Of a stretch of 38,752 nt of DNA, positions 1 through 7,662 are shown in pieces. Source of the stretch: Peptostreptococcaceae bacterium pGA-8 (GTDB taxonomy: Bacteria > Bacillota > Clostridia > Peptostreptococcales > Anaerovoracaceae); assembly GCA_900112915.1 (NCBI GenBank), contig FONK01000016.1, positions 1 through 38,752 of the forward strand, read 5' to 3'. The position numbers and the translations under genes are program-made. The notes under the pieces are model-generated. The model ran no database searches. It saw nothing but the letters and a program-made list of their open reading frames with translations, and had not been told where the DNA came from. Within the stretch, counting starts at the first letter, position 1, and every line of letters begins with the position of its first letter.

Positions 1-63
1 GGTGTTGCAGCTTGTAAACAGCATCTAATCGTTGTTTGAGTGTGGCGTGAAGATGGCAATCGC
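1..63 (-). CDS. IS3-family transposase OrfB, extreme N-terminus (partial)
   Basis: Reading the minus strand in the -1 frame after the A7G slip site gives an open frame to the window edge, ending KQRLDAVYKLQH. That resembles the beginning of the DDE transposase OrfB. Only about 20 codons are inside the window, so the catalytic domain cannot be seen. Frame and position fit programmed -1 frameshifting from orfA. Confidence 0.5.
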
Positions 64-306
64 TTTTTTTAATATTTGATTTTCCTCCTCAAGTTGAGCC
101 ATACGCTTTTGAAGTTCTTTGACTTGCTTGGCTGTAAGAACTTCTCCGTTATCTGTTTCCACGGTTGAATACTGTTTAATCCATTTTGTGAGTGCTGATT
201 GTGATATCCCATATTCTTTGATGAGTGAAGCTTGTGTTTTACCGTTGTGGTAAAGCTCCACGAGCGTTCGTTTGAAATCCTCGTCATAGTGATTTCTTGT
301 GGACAT
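25..306 (-). CDS. IS3-family transposase OrfA (helix-turn-helix subunit)
   Basis: This 93-residue protein has the typical OrfA layout. An N-terminal helix-turn-helix (about residues 8-45, with GISQSALTKWIKQY) binds the element's ends. It is followed by a leucine-zipper-like coiled coil (about 62-85, LQKRMAQLEEENQILKK). The start is supported by AAGGAGG just upstream on the minus strand (314-320). Near the end of the gene a run of seven A followed by G (minus strand, 70 to 63) sits where IS3 elements slip by -1 to make the OrfAB fusion transposase. Confidence 0.85.
   Translation of the reverse strand: MSTRNHYDEDFKRTLVELYHNGKTQASLIKEYGISQSALTKWIKQYSTVETDNGEVLTAKQVKELQKRMAQLEEENQILKKAIAIFTPHSNND
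63..70 (-). other. Candidate programmed -1 frameshift site (A7G)
   Basis: On the minus strand the codons TTA AAA AAA GCG contain seven A followed by G. A -1 slip here moves the ribosome from orfA into the frame that encodes the orfB start. This is the usual mechanism in the IS3 family; use of this particular site is inferred. Confidence 0.5.
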
Positions 307-364
307 AAAGATACCTCCTTGTGGTGTCTAATATAATAGTACGTCTGTTTCTTTTATGTGTCCA

Positions 365-467
365 CTTTTATAAGTATAATGCATATGTGTATGACAAGGA
401 AGAAGTTGACGGAGAAATAAAGCAGAAAGTAGAAATACACTATAAATTTATAGGGAAATTAGATTGA
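365..467 (+). pseudogene. C-terminal remnant, probably of a serine recombinase
   Basis: An open frame begins at the insertion-sequence end and stops with TGA at 465-467. It encodes about 33 residues, including KVEIHYKFIGKLD. A tail of the form 'basic-IxIxYxFIG' is typical of the C-terminal domain of large serine recombinases of the Tn4451/Tn5397 kind. No start or catalytic part remains. It is probably the tail of a recombinase cut off by the insertion sequence, but so short a match is weak evidence. Confidence 0.35.
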
Positions 468-475
468 CCACTTAG

Positions 476-1766
476 GACAGTTCAACTGAGGTGGGCGAAC
501 AAAATGTTACCCTTACTTATATCAGAGACGGAAATAAATTTAAAAAGGAATTTCAGCTGAAAGTTGTTCGCAGCGACATTGAAGAGCTTAAAGCATATGC
601 TATACGTGACGGCAAAAAAGTTTATTTAGGCGATGCTCCGCTACCTGTTGCCGGTTCAGAGCGTGTAAACGTTGTTGTAGAAGGTAAACGAAAGGGAAAG
701 GATGAATTCGAAATTCTTCCTGATACGGCATATGAAATAATGTTTAAAGCGAGGCAGCATATTATAGGAAGCAGCTTTGCTCTTTAAAAGACGGCACTGT
801 AGAGGTTGCAGGTACACCTATAGATGATACAGAAGGTGCAAAGCCGATTAAGTTTACCGTTGTTGTAGGCAATGGCGGTGAAGAGCCTAAGCCTGAGATT
901 GTTAATAAAGAAAAACTTAAAAAAACAATTGAAACTGCAAAGCTAATAAAAAAAGATGTCGTTGCAAGTAAAGACGGCAAGGACGTAGAGCCTGACAGAA
1001 AATGGGCATCAAATGATGCAATCGGGGCCTTGATAATGTCATTGCAATTGCAGAAAAGCTTGCAGCTGACGATAAAGCAAAACAGACCGATGTCGATGCT
1101 GCTGTCAAAAATTTAGAGGATGCGGCAAAAGTATTTAAAAATGAGATTAAATCGGGGCTTAAATCGGCAGAACCGGAAAAGCCTGAAATTCACCAGGTTG
1201 TTATACCGGAAGATGTGAATAAAGGCAATAATATTTCCATCGAGAATGGTATTGTGAAATATACAATTGGTGAGTCTAAAGGGCTGATTATTAGGATTAT
1301 AGCAGAGTTTAGTGACTTTGAAGGGATGTATCTTGATGGTGTACCGGTTGAAAAAGATAACTATGCGGTGTCTGAAGGAAGCATCATCATAAGGTTTAAC
1401 AAAGGCTATTTGGATAAGCTTTCTAAAGGCAAGCATATTTTTAGAATTAAAACTGCAAAGGGTGAGAGCAAAGTTGAGCTAATGGCAGAATTCAAAGATG
1501 CAGGGCAGAATAAACCGAATACGAATAATGTCAAGCCAACAGCGAAGGCTGAAAATAAGGCCGACGGAAGAAGCCATAAGGCTGTGAACAGCAAAAAGCT
1601 AACAAGCTCAAGCGCAGTTAAAACAGGAGACAATCAAGCAATAGGCATTAGTTCCCTTTGGCTTGCAGCCTTTATCGGAGCCTTATATATCATGAGAAAA
1701 AATACAGAAATTCATACGCGAAGTTCATGTTTATTGAACAACCGGTGTTGGGGCAGTCTAATCTAA
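476..1766 (+). pseudogene. Cell-wall-anchored surface protein, frameshifted C-terminal remnant
   Basis: Coding sequence runs through three frames in succession: 476-about 780, about 781-1028, and about 1029-1766. At least two frameshifts (near 775-787 and 1021-1030) therefore break one ancestral gene, and the N-terminus is missing. Joined up, it shows a beta-rich surface-protein module, a FIVAR-like helical segment (conserved W at about 1000; the pattern resumes with LDNVIAIAEKLAADDK), an Ig-like module with YLDGVPVEKDNYAV, and a Lys/Asn-rich spacer. The end has a sorting-signal-like tail: VKTGD, a hydrophobic stretch (LWLAAFIGALYIM), then RK. The last ~20 residues after the basic tail look out of frame as well. 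It would have been a sortase substrate displayed on the cell wall, and is now almost certainly non-functional. Confidence 0.7.
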
Positions 1767-1790
1767 TGTGGCTGCCCCAATATTTTTTAT
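1748..1790 (+). terminator. Intrinsic terminator after the surface-protein pseudogene
   Basis: TTGGGGCAG (1748-1756) pairs perfectly with CTGCCCCAA (1772-1780), followed by TATTTTTTAT. It overlaps the last codons of the decayed gene. Confidence 0.8.
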
Positions 1791-1873
1791 AGTGGTTTTA
1801 GAAAGAAGAATTCTCTAAAAGATGTATTTGCAACCGATAGAATAATACTTAATAAAGTTGTAATATACTTTTA

Positions 1874-1902
1874 TTGAAAAATATACGAATTTGTTATATA
1901 AT
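1874..1902 (+). promoter_or_regulatory. Sigma-70-type promoter of the phospholipid operon
   Basis: TTGAAA (1874-1879), a 17-base spacer and a perfect TATAAT (1897-1902). The predicted start of transcription (about 1908-1910) is only 4-6 bases before the ATG at 1914, and there is no Shine-Dalgarno sequence, so the first gene would have a nearly leaderless message. Confidence 0.75.
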
Positions 1903-1913
1903 AAGCAATTGCA

Positions 1914-2552
1914 ATGAATAGATTTGAAAGAATAATTCCAAGGTATTCATGGATACCTTTAATGATTTGCTTTTTCGTAAACGGTCTGGTTTATTGGATT
2001 ACACAGGCTCTTATGGAAAACAGCTACCACTACGATTTTACTACCGACTTTGATAGAATGGTTCCTGCGGTTTCATGGTGGGTCTCCATTTATATATTGA
2101 GTTATGGATTTTGGGCTTTGTGCTACATCAAAATCTCAAGAGAGAGCAGATCAGCATGCAGAGAATTGGTAGGAGCAGATTTAATTGCAAAAACAATATG
2201 TGCTATTTTTTTTATTGTACTTCCTACAACTAATGTTAGACCACAACTGGGAGATGGCTTTTGGGACGTGGTTTTGGGTGCAATTTATGCTATGGATGCA
2301 CCGACAAATTTATTTCCATCTATACACTGCCTTGTCAGCTGGCTTTGTTTTGCGGCTATGAGAGATAAACAGGGGATTCCTAAATGGATGAAGCTATGTA
2401 CTCTGATATTTGCTTTGGCAGTTTGTGCATCTACTCAATTTACCAAGCAACACTACATTGTGGATGTAGTTGGCGGAATTATCTTAGCAGAGATAGCACT
2501 ACTTATATCAAAAAAACGAAACGGTAAGCATAGACTGATTCAGAAAGGATAA
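1914..2552 (+). CDS. PAP2-family membrane phosphatase
   Basis: This 212-residue integral membrane protein has about six hydrophobic segments and carries a PAP2 phosphatase signature: RP at 109-110, PSIH at 135-138, and a final motif with His180 and Asp184 (STQFTKQHYIVD). PAP2 enzymes remove phosphate from lipid phosphates, for example phosphatidate, phosphatidylglycerophosphate or prenyl diphosphates, at the membrane surface. The conserved Ser-Arg of the last motif is replaced (Ser-Thr), so activity should not be assumed. It is first in a tight operon with YbhN-like, pssA and psd (4-base gap to the next gene), which points to phospholipid work. The start is the first ATG after a strong promoter, without a ribosome-binding site. 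Confidence 0.8.
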   Translation: MNRFERIIPRYSWIPLMICFFVNGLVYWITQALMENSYHYDFTTDFDRMVPAVSWWVSIYILSYGFWALCYIKISRESRSACRELVGADLIAKTICAIFFIVLPTTNVRPQLGDGFWDVVLGAIYAMDAPTNLFPSIHCLVSWLCFAAMRDKQGIPKWMKLCTLIFALAVCASTQFTKQHYIVDVVGGIILAEIALLISKKRNGKHRLIQKG

Positions 2553-2556
2553 TTCA

Positions 2557-3588
2557 ATGGCGAGCAGGAAAAAGAATATAATGAATATACTCTTTATGAT
2601 AATATGCTTCGCCTTGACAATGTATTATGTTTTCCACGATCAGGATTTAGAAAAGACTCTTCATTATATGAAGAGAGCCAATTCTTTGTATTGGCTTTTG
2701 GGCATTGCCTGTGTAATTTGCTTTATATTAAGTGAGTCGGCTATAATCTATTATATTTTGAATACATTAAAGCATAAGGTTAAGTTTAGCCACTGCTGCC
2801 TTTACTCCTTTGTAGGATTTTTCTTTTCATGTATTACACCATCTGCCAGCGGAGGACAGCCGGTACAGGCGGTATTTATGAAGAAAGACGGCATCCCTTA
2901 TCACGTTTCAACAATTGTTTTGCTGATGGTTACTATTGCCTATAAAATGGTTTTGCTGTTATACGGAGTGATTGTGTTGCTATTCCAGCCTGATAGTGTC
3001 TTAGGATATATTGGCTCTGCCATGGCTTGGGTATATTTGGGAATATTTCTCAATTTAATTGTTGTAGGTTTCATGATACTTCTATCAGTGAAGCCGACAA
3101 TAATGAAAATTCTCGTTATGGGCATTTTCAATTTCCTTAGCAGGATTATTAAGTCACGAAGACTTTTGAGAATGAAAGCGAAGGCTGAGAATGCTATGGA
3201 AGCCTATGGTGTAAAGTCGGAATTTCTACTTACACATAAGAAGACCATGATGAAGATACTGGCTATTACATTTGTACAGAGGACAATCCTGTTTTTCATT
3301 ACATACCTTGTTTTTGTATCTTTTGGATATCGAGGACTTGGACCGGCAGATGTGACTGTTTTACAGGGACTGATTTCAGTGGCGGTCGATATGTTACCTC
3401 TTCCGGGAGGAATGGGAATCAGCGAACATTTATTTATGGTTATATTTAAACCTTTGCTGGGAGCTGATTTTACGGTTCCTGCAATGATAGTAAGCAGGGG
3501 GATAAGCTACTATACTCAGCTTATCATCAGTGCTATTTTAACGGGAATTGCTTATGTTAGATTTTTTGGAAGGAAAGAAAAAGAATGA
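2557..3588 (+). CDS. YbhN/AglD-like flippase-type membrane protein (LPG synthase TM family)
   Basis: This 343-residue protein has about eight membrane segments and the features of the lysylphosphatidylglycerol-synthase transmembrane family (UPF0104/YbhN). These include SASGGQPVQA at about residues 96-105 and the conserved LPLPGGMGISEH near 283-294. In MprF this domain flips aminoacylated lipid; stand-alone members are thought to move or organise lipids, and no catalytic domain is attached here. It has a good ribosome-binding site (AAAGGA) and overlaps pssA by an ATGA junction, indicating coupled translation. A role in moving phospholipid made by the neighbouring enzymes is inference. Confidence 0.8.
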   Translation: MASRKKNIMNILFMIICFALTMYYVFHDQDLEKTLHYMKRANSLYWLLGIACVICFILSESAIIYYILNTLKHKVKFSHCCLYSFVGFFFSCITPSASGGQPVQAVFMKKDGIPYHVSTIVLLMVTIAYKMVLLLYGVIVLLFQPDSVLGYIGSAMAWVYLGIFLNLIVVGFMILLSVKPTIMKILVMGIFNFLSRIIKSRRLLRMKAKAENAMEAYGVKSEFLLTHKKTMMKILAITFVQRTILFFITYLVFVSFGYRGLGPADVTVLQGLISVAVDMLPLPGGMGISEHLFMVIFKPLLGADFTVPAMIVSRGISYYTQLIISAILTGIAYVRFFGRKEKE

Positions 3589-4232
3589 TAGGATTCTATA
3601 ATTACACGGTTGTATTGACTTATATGAGTCTTGCCTCATCAACCATAGGAATGATGTTGGCTCTAAATGGACATTTTAGATTGGCAATTACATGCCTTGC
3701 TCTGTCAGGTCTTTTCGATATGTTCGACGGAAAGGTTGCCAGAACCAAGAAGAACAGATCCGATGATGAGAAAATGTTCGGAATCCAAATTGACTCTCTC
3801 TGCGATGCTGTTTGCTTTGGCTTCTTTCCGGGAATCTTCTGTTATGCGATGGGTATGAGAGGATATTTAGCGGTAGCTGTAATAGTATTCTATGCTACAT
3901 GTGCAGTTATCAGATTAGCATTTTTTAATGTTTTGGAGATGAACAGACAGAAGCATGAAGGCGGAGCGAATAAGTTCTATCATGGTCTTCCCGTAACCTC
4001 GATTGCAGTAATTCTCCCGGTGGTATTTTTATTAAACTTTGTAATGTCTGCACAGATGTTTTACTGGACTCTAATTGCTACTTTGCTTATTACCGGAACG
4101 GCATTTATTGTTGATTTCAAGCTTAGAAAACCAAACAACAAAGAACTTTTAGTTTTGGTGACAATTGTTGCTATTGTTGTTGTAATTAACCTACTGTATA
4201 AGAAGTTCTTCTTAATTCAGCCGCCGATGTAG
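3585..4232 (+). CDS. pssA: CDP-diacylglycerol-serine O-phosphatidyltransferase
   Basis: The enzyme joins serine to CDP-diacylglycerol to make phosphatidylserine in the membrane. The 215-residue protein has the CDP-alcohol phosphatidyltransferase motif: Asp45, Asp48-Gly49, Ala52-Arg53, then Gly66, Asp70 and Asp74. The Arg-to-Gly spacing is about four residues longer than the textbook pattern. Several hydrophobic helices follow. The start ATG overlaps the stop of the gene before it. The next gene encodes the decarboxylase that uses the product, which makes the serine (rather than glycerol or inositol) assignment likely. Confidence 0.85.
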   Translation: MIGFYNYTVVLTYMSLASSTIGMMLALNGHFRLAITCLALSGLFDMFDGKVARTKKNRSDDEKMFGIQIDSLCDAVCFGFFPGIFCYAMGMRGYLAVAVIVFYATCAVIRLAFFNVLEMNRQKHEGGANKFYHGLPVTSIAVILPVVFLLNFVMSAQMFYWTLIATLLITGTAFIVDFKLRKPNNKELLVLVTIVAIVVVINLLYKKFFLIQPPM

Positions 4233-4271
4233 ACTTTAGTCTTAAAAATATATTTACCAGGAATTTAACTT

Positions 4272-5138
4272 ATGAAATGTAGAGATAGAAAAGGAAATTT
4301 TATTCCCGGCAACGATTCTCAAGATAAGGTTATAAGAGCTTTGTACGAAAATGGAATCGGAAGAGGGTTGCTTAAACTTTTAACTCAGCCCTTCGTGTCG
4401 AAGCTTGGTGGAGCAGCGTTAAGCACAAGGACTTCAACCTTAGCAATTAAGTCATTTATTGAGAATAACAATATTGATATGTCAGAGTATGAGGATAAAA
4501 AATTCAAATCATATAATGAATTTTTTATTAGAAGAATAAAGGAAGGCAAGCGTCCCTTTGATATGAATCCCAATCATTTGGGAGCTCCTGCAGACAGCAA
4601 GCTGACCGCTTATGAAATCTCCGACGATGCAATATTTTCCATAAAGGATACGAAGTATAGCTTCTATCAGCTTACAAGGAGCAAAAAGCTTGCAGAAGCC
4701 TTCAAGGGCGGACAGCTGATGGTATTCAGACTCTCAGTTGACGACTACCACAGATACTCATATGTGGATAATGGTGTAAAGTCTAGAAATGTTACCATTG
4801 ATGGCGTATTTCATACGGTGAACCCGATTGCCGGTGACATTTTGCCTATATATAAGGAAAACCAAAGAGAAATTTCATTACTTAAGAGTGAAAACTTCGG
4901 TACCATCATGATGATGGAAGTGGGAGCATTAATGGTGGGCAAAATAGTCAACTATCATGGTCCGTGTCAGGTGAGCCGTGGTCAGGAAAAAGGGCGTTTT
5001 GAGTTTGGTGGCTCCACTGTAATTCTTGCCTTTAGAAAAGGTTCCGTCAAAATTGATGATGATATTTTAGAAAATTCCAAACTGGGAATTGAAACCAAAG
5101 TAAGGCTTGGAGAAAAAATAGGAATTAGTTTGAGGTAG
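4272..5138 (+). CDS. psd: Phosphatidylserine decarboxylase proenzyme
   Basis: Converts phosphatidylserine to phosphatidylethanolamine. The 288-residue proenzyme ends with the self-cleavage site Gly-Gly-Ser-Thr; cleavage before Ser248 would create the pyruvoyl cofactor on the small alpha chain. The conserved segment around DDYHRY (about 157-162) and the MMMEVGALMVGKI stretch are typical of type II Psd proteins. The preceding bases contain a short AGGA ribosome-binding site. It lies 39 bases after pssA and ends the operon; a strong terminator follows at 5187-5222. Confidence 0.92.
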   Translation: MKCRDRKGNFIPGNDSQDKVIRALYENGIGRGLLKLLTQPFVSKLGGAALSTRTSTLAIKSFIENNNIDMSEYEDKKFKSYNEFFIRRIKEGKRPFDMNPNHLGAPADSKLTAYEISDDAIFSIKDTKYSFYQLTRSKKLAEAFKGGQLMVFRLSVDDYHRYSYVDNGVKSRNVTIDGVFHTVNPIAGDILPIYKENQREISLLKSENFGTIMMMEVGALMVGKIVNYHGPCQVSRGQEKGRFEFGGSTVILAFRKGSVKIDDDILENSKLGIETKVRLGEKIGISLR

Positions 5139-5186
5139 TAAGTCTTTTAATTCCGATGAAAAGAACCGATAGAAAAACGGATTTAC

Positions 5187-5222
5187 AGGACTTCTATGAT
5201 TATCATAGGAGTTCTTTTTTTG
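5187..5222 (+). terminator. Intrinsic terminator of the phospholipid operon
   Basis: A 13-pair stem with two G-T pairs (5187-5199 with 5203-5215) and a 3-base loop, followed immediately by a run of T (5215-5221). Confidence 0.85.
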
Positions 5223-5321
5223 TTCTTTAAGCCGGTTTTCACCAACACTTTTTTTCCTATAAGCCGCTGTTTATAATCCTAAGCTTATAGGCCACAATGG
5301 GGCGAATTACACAAGAAAATC

Positions 5322-5348
5322 CGTTGCCCTTAATCTAAGGACAACGGA
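5322..5348 (-). terminator. Probable intrinsic terminator for the minus-strand RNA
   Basis: On the minus strand CCGTTGTCCTTA pairs with TAAGGGCAACGG (one G-T pair, 3-base loop), followed by ATTTTCTT. It lies downstream of the candidate structured RNA at 5385-5652. Confidence 0.55.
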
Positions 5349-5384
5349 CAAAATTACAATTCGCTTGACATTTATATAAAAATC

Positions 5385-5652
5385 TAAATAGTCTCTACTG
5401 CAATAACCAATAAATCATGCTCAAGAGGCATCCCCGTCACTCTGCATATCCAACTTATCAAGTCAGCTGCAATTTGGACATCCCGATTTGGACTCCTCGG
5501 CTAATCGCCGTCGATTTACTGACTGCTTAAAAGTTCATTCTGCAAAGTGACAGGTACTGCCTTTCACTGTCGCCCGGACCGATAAAGTCCTTCAACATTA
5601 CCTTCACTTCCTTTCTTTCTATAACTTCTCTCATGGAGTTACTTTCTTTATT
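5385..5652 (-). ncRNA. Candidate structured non-coding RNA
   Basis: No convincing gene fills this part of the intergenic stretch, but the minus strand has a promoter (5660-5687), a terminator (5322-5348) and closely packed stems between them. They are GGAC/GTCC (5576-5579 with 5587-5590), GACAG/CTGTC (5549-5553 with 5567-5571), AGTCAG/CTGACT (5461-5466 with 5519-5524), and AATCG/CGATT (5503-5507 with 5512-5516). AATCG could also pair with a second CGATT at 5484-5488, giving two mutually exclusive folds. Only short, mutually out-of-frame open frames exist here (a 23-codon one starting near 5604 and a roughly 38-codon one without a start near 5390-5504). The raiA-motif RNA is the first known class I would test. 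A degraded small gene is the alternative. Confidence 0.5.
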
Positions 5653-5659
5653 TGTCTAT

Positions 5660-5687
5660 ATAATACCACGATAAAATATAAAGTCAA
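5660..5687 (-). promoter_or_regulatory. Minus-strand sigma-70-type promoter for the candidate RNA
   Basis: On the minus strand TTGACT (5687-5682), a 16-base spacer and TATTAT (5665-5660). Transcription would start near 5652 and run away from the ECF gene. Confidence 0.5.
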
Positions 5688-5824
5688 GTGAATAAATATA
5701 AATTCACACAATCTTCACAAAACAAAACTGTTATGGGTACAGTTAAGAAAATGATGGAGTAATATAAAAAATACTGCTTTGAAATGCTGAAATAAACAAA
5801 TTGTTATCTTTAAAAAATGGATAA

Positions 5825-5853
5825 TTGACTATTTTTTAATATACAAAAATAAT
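5825..5853 (+). promoter_or_regulatory. Probable promoter of the ECF S-component operon
   Basis: TTGACT (5825-5830), a 17-base spacer and AATAAT (5848-5853). The predicted leader is about 75 bases and AT-rich. I see no known vitamin riboswitch in it. The surrounding 5700-5937 is otherwise featureless. Confidence 0.45.
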
Positions 5854-5937
5854 ATATTCTATTGATGAAGAAAAAATTTAAAAAATATTTTAAGTTTTGT
5901 GCAATTTTTTTATAAAAATGGAGGTTAAAATTACATT

Positions 5938-6477
5938 ATGGAAAAGACAGGAGTAAATACACAGAGAAGAAGTGGAACCTACGCACTTATTATTGATGCA
6001 TTGTTTATTGCCTTGACTTTTGTTGCAACCTGGCAGATTAATATCAGATTACCTTTAATGGGTGCCGGCGGCCTTATTCATCTTGGCAATGTGCCCCTAT
6101 TTATTGCAGCATTTCTTTATGGAAGAAGAACAGCTTGTTTGGCAGGCTCTATAGGTATGGCATTGTTCGATTTAATGAGCGGGTGGACGGTATGGGCGCC
6201 ATTTACTTTTGTAATCGTAGGTCTTATGGGCTATTGTGCCGGTTTAATTGAAGAAAAAAGACCTTTTGAAAAAAATATCTTTAACTATGTACTTGCTGTG
6301 GCAATTGCTGTTATAATAAAGATAGTTGGATATTATTTCGCTGAAGTAATTTTATACGGAAACTGGGTAGCACCATTCGGTTCGATACCGGGAAACATAA
6401 TACAAGTGACCTTTGGCGGCATCTTGGTTGTTTTGTTTATTGATCAGCTTAAGAAGATTGTCAACAGCAGAAGGTAG
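5938..6477 (+). CDS. ECF transporter S component (vitamin-binding membrane subunit)
   Basis: This 179-residue protein has five or six membrane helices and a short polar N-terminus. The MGAGGLIHLGNVPLFIAAF segment and the overall pattern match the ECF-type S components of the HmpT/PdxU-like group (Pfam ECF_trnsprt). S components bind a vitamin or its precursor and work with a shared energising module (EcfT and two ATPases), which is encoded elsewhere. The ligand cannot be read from sequence. The next gene resembles pyridoxamine-pyruvate aminotransferase, so a vitamin B6 compound is a reasonable guess. GGAGG at 5922-5926 is a rather distant ribosome-binding site. Confidence 0.8.
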   Translation: MEKTGVNTQRRSGTYALIIDALFIALTFVATWQINIRLPLMGAGGLIHLGNVPLFIAAFLYGRRTACLAGSIGMALFDLMSGWTVWAPFTFVIVGLMGYCAGLIEEKRPFEKNIFNYVLAVAIAVIIKIVGYYFAEVILYGNWVAPFGSIPGNIIQVTFGGILVVLFIDQLKKIVNSRR

Positions 6478-6514
6478 CACTTAAATCTTAATAAAATCTA
6501 AGGAGGCGTTAAAA

Positions 6515-7645
6515 ATGCACAAGCTAATGACAGCCGGACCTACAATGGTCAGAGAAAATGTAATGGAAGCAAGAAGCAAGGTCTTCACTAATCCGGATCT
6601 GGATAAAGAGTTTTTTGATTTCTATAAAGAGACCTGTGGACTTTTGTCTATGGCAGCTCATACCGAGAATGAGGCGTATATCCTCGGCGGCGAGGGAATC
6701 TTGGGACTTGAGGCAGCCTGTGCAGCTTTAACGGAGCCGGGAGATAGAGTATTAGTCATTGATAACGGTATATTTGGAAGGGGCTTTGACGGCTTTGTAA
6801 AAATTTATGGGGGAGAGCCTCTATATTTTGAATCTGATTACAGAAGGCCCGTCAATGTTGATGAACTGAAGGCATTTTTGGAAAATGACAGTAATTTTAA
6901 ATATGCAACCTTGGTTCACTGCGACACTCCCAGTGGGGTAATCAATGATGTAATGAATATTGGTAATTTACTTAAGGAGTATGGAATTTTAACGGTTGTT
7001 GATACTGTAGCGGGAATTTTTGGCGAGTATATAAATATGGATCAGAGCAAAATAGACATACTCTGTGGCGGATCACAAAAGGCGCTTTCTGCGCCGCCGG
7101 GGCTTACTATGTTGTGGCTAAGCGATGATGCGTGGGAAGCTATTGAAAATAGAAGGACTCCTATTGCATCCTTCTATGCTAATATTGCATTGTTTAAGGA
7201 CTACTACGAAAAGAAAGGTTTTCCATACACCATGCCTGTGAGCGATATCATGGGTCTTAGAGTCGCTTTGGAAAATGTTTTTGCCGATCAGGATATTTTA
7301 GGTAGACATAGAAAAATAGCTATGGCTGTAAGAGGAGCCTTGAGACACGGGAACCTTAAGCTGTACTTGGAAGAGGGCTGGGCGAATACTGTTACCGCCT
7401 TCGAGGTTCCTGAGGGAATTGATTGCCAAGCTCTTTTGGATAAGATGAAGGATGATTACGGAGTGATGCTGTCAGGCTCGCTGGGATGCCTTTATGGTAA
7501 GGTTGTGAGAATTGGACACATGGGCGAGAATGCAACGGTGGAAAATCTTAGACTTACATTTGATGCTCTTGGAAAAGCATTGACAGATTTGGGCTATGAA
7601 ATAGATGGCGATATGTCCTGCCAGTTTTCCAAGCTAATGGACTAG
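6515..7645 (+). CDS. Class V aminotransferase, pyridoxamine-pyruvate aminotransferase-like
   Basis: A 376-residue fold-type I PLP enzyme of the alanine-glyoxylate/serine-pyruvate group. The Schiff-base lysine is Lys189 (GGSQKALSAPPG) and Arg332 (RIGHMG) should hold the substrate carboxylate. ILGGEGILGLEAA (57-69) keeps the glutamate (Glu60) that in Mesorhizobium pyridoxamine-pyruvate aminotransferase replaces the small residues of ordinary relatives. HCDTPSG and VSDIMGL also look closer to that enzyme. Against a simple transfer of function, the residue matching its second active-site arginine is Leu323. It could therefore interconvert a B6 vitamer with pyruvate/alanine, or be an alanine-glyoxylate type enzyme. 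It has an AAGGAGG ribosome-binding site and lies 37 bases after the vitamin transporter gene. Confidence 0.75.
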   Translation: MHKLMTAGPTMVRENVMEARSKVFTNPDLDKEFFDFYKETCGLLSMAAHTENEAYILGGEGILGLEAACAALTEPGDRVLVIDNGIFGRGFDGFVKIYGGEPLYFESDYRRPVNVDELKAFLENDSNFKYATLVHCDTPSGVINDVMNIGNLLKEYGILTVVDTVAGIFGEYINMDQSKIDILCGGSQKALSAPPGLTMLWLSDDAWEAIENRRTPIASFYANIALFKDYYEKKGFPYTMPVSDIMGLRVALENVFADQDILGRHRKIAMAVRGALRHGNLKLYLEEGWANTVTAFEVPEGIDCQALLDKMKDDYGVMLSGSLGCLYGKVVRIGHMGENATVENLRLTFDALGKALTDLGYEIDGDMSCQFSKLMD

Positions 7646-7662
7646 GGAGGAAGAAAGAAAAG

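Larger units (their letters stand above)
1..364 (-). mobile_element. IS3-family insertion sequence, 5' end only (runs off the left edge)
   Basis: The minus-strand transposase gene orfA (306-25) is followed by the start of orfB, which leaves the window at base 1. The outer end of the element is probably at about 364: read on the minus strand, the terminal sequence begins TGGACACATAAAAGAAAC, as expected for an inverted repeat starting with TG. The other end and the target duplication are outside the window, so the boundary is inferred. The element separates a recombinase-like tail (365-467) from whatever lies further left. Confidence 0.75.

Noticed and set aside
5385-5652. A small protein-coding gene on the minus strand
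   Set aside because: The open frames are very short, lie in different frames, and one has no start codon. The density of stems fits an RNA better, although a broken gene cannot be excluded.
5854-5937. A B6, FMN or TPP riboswitch before the ECF S component
   Set aside because: The leader is short and AT-rich, with none of the conserved elements of those riboswitches.
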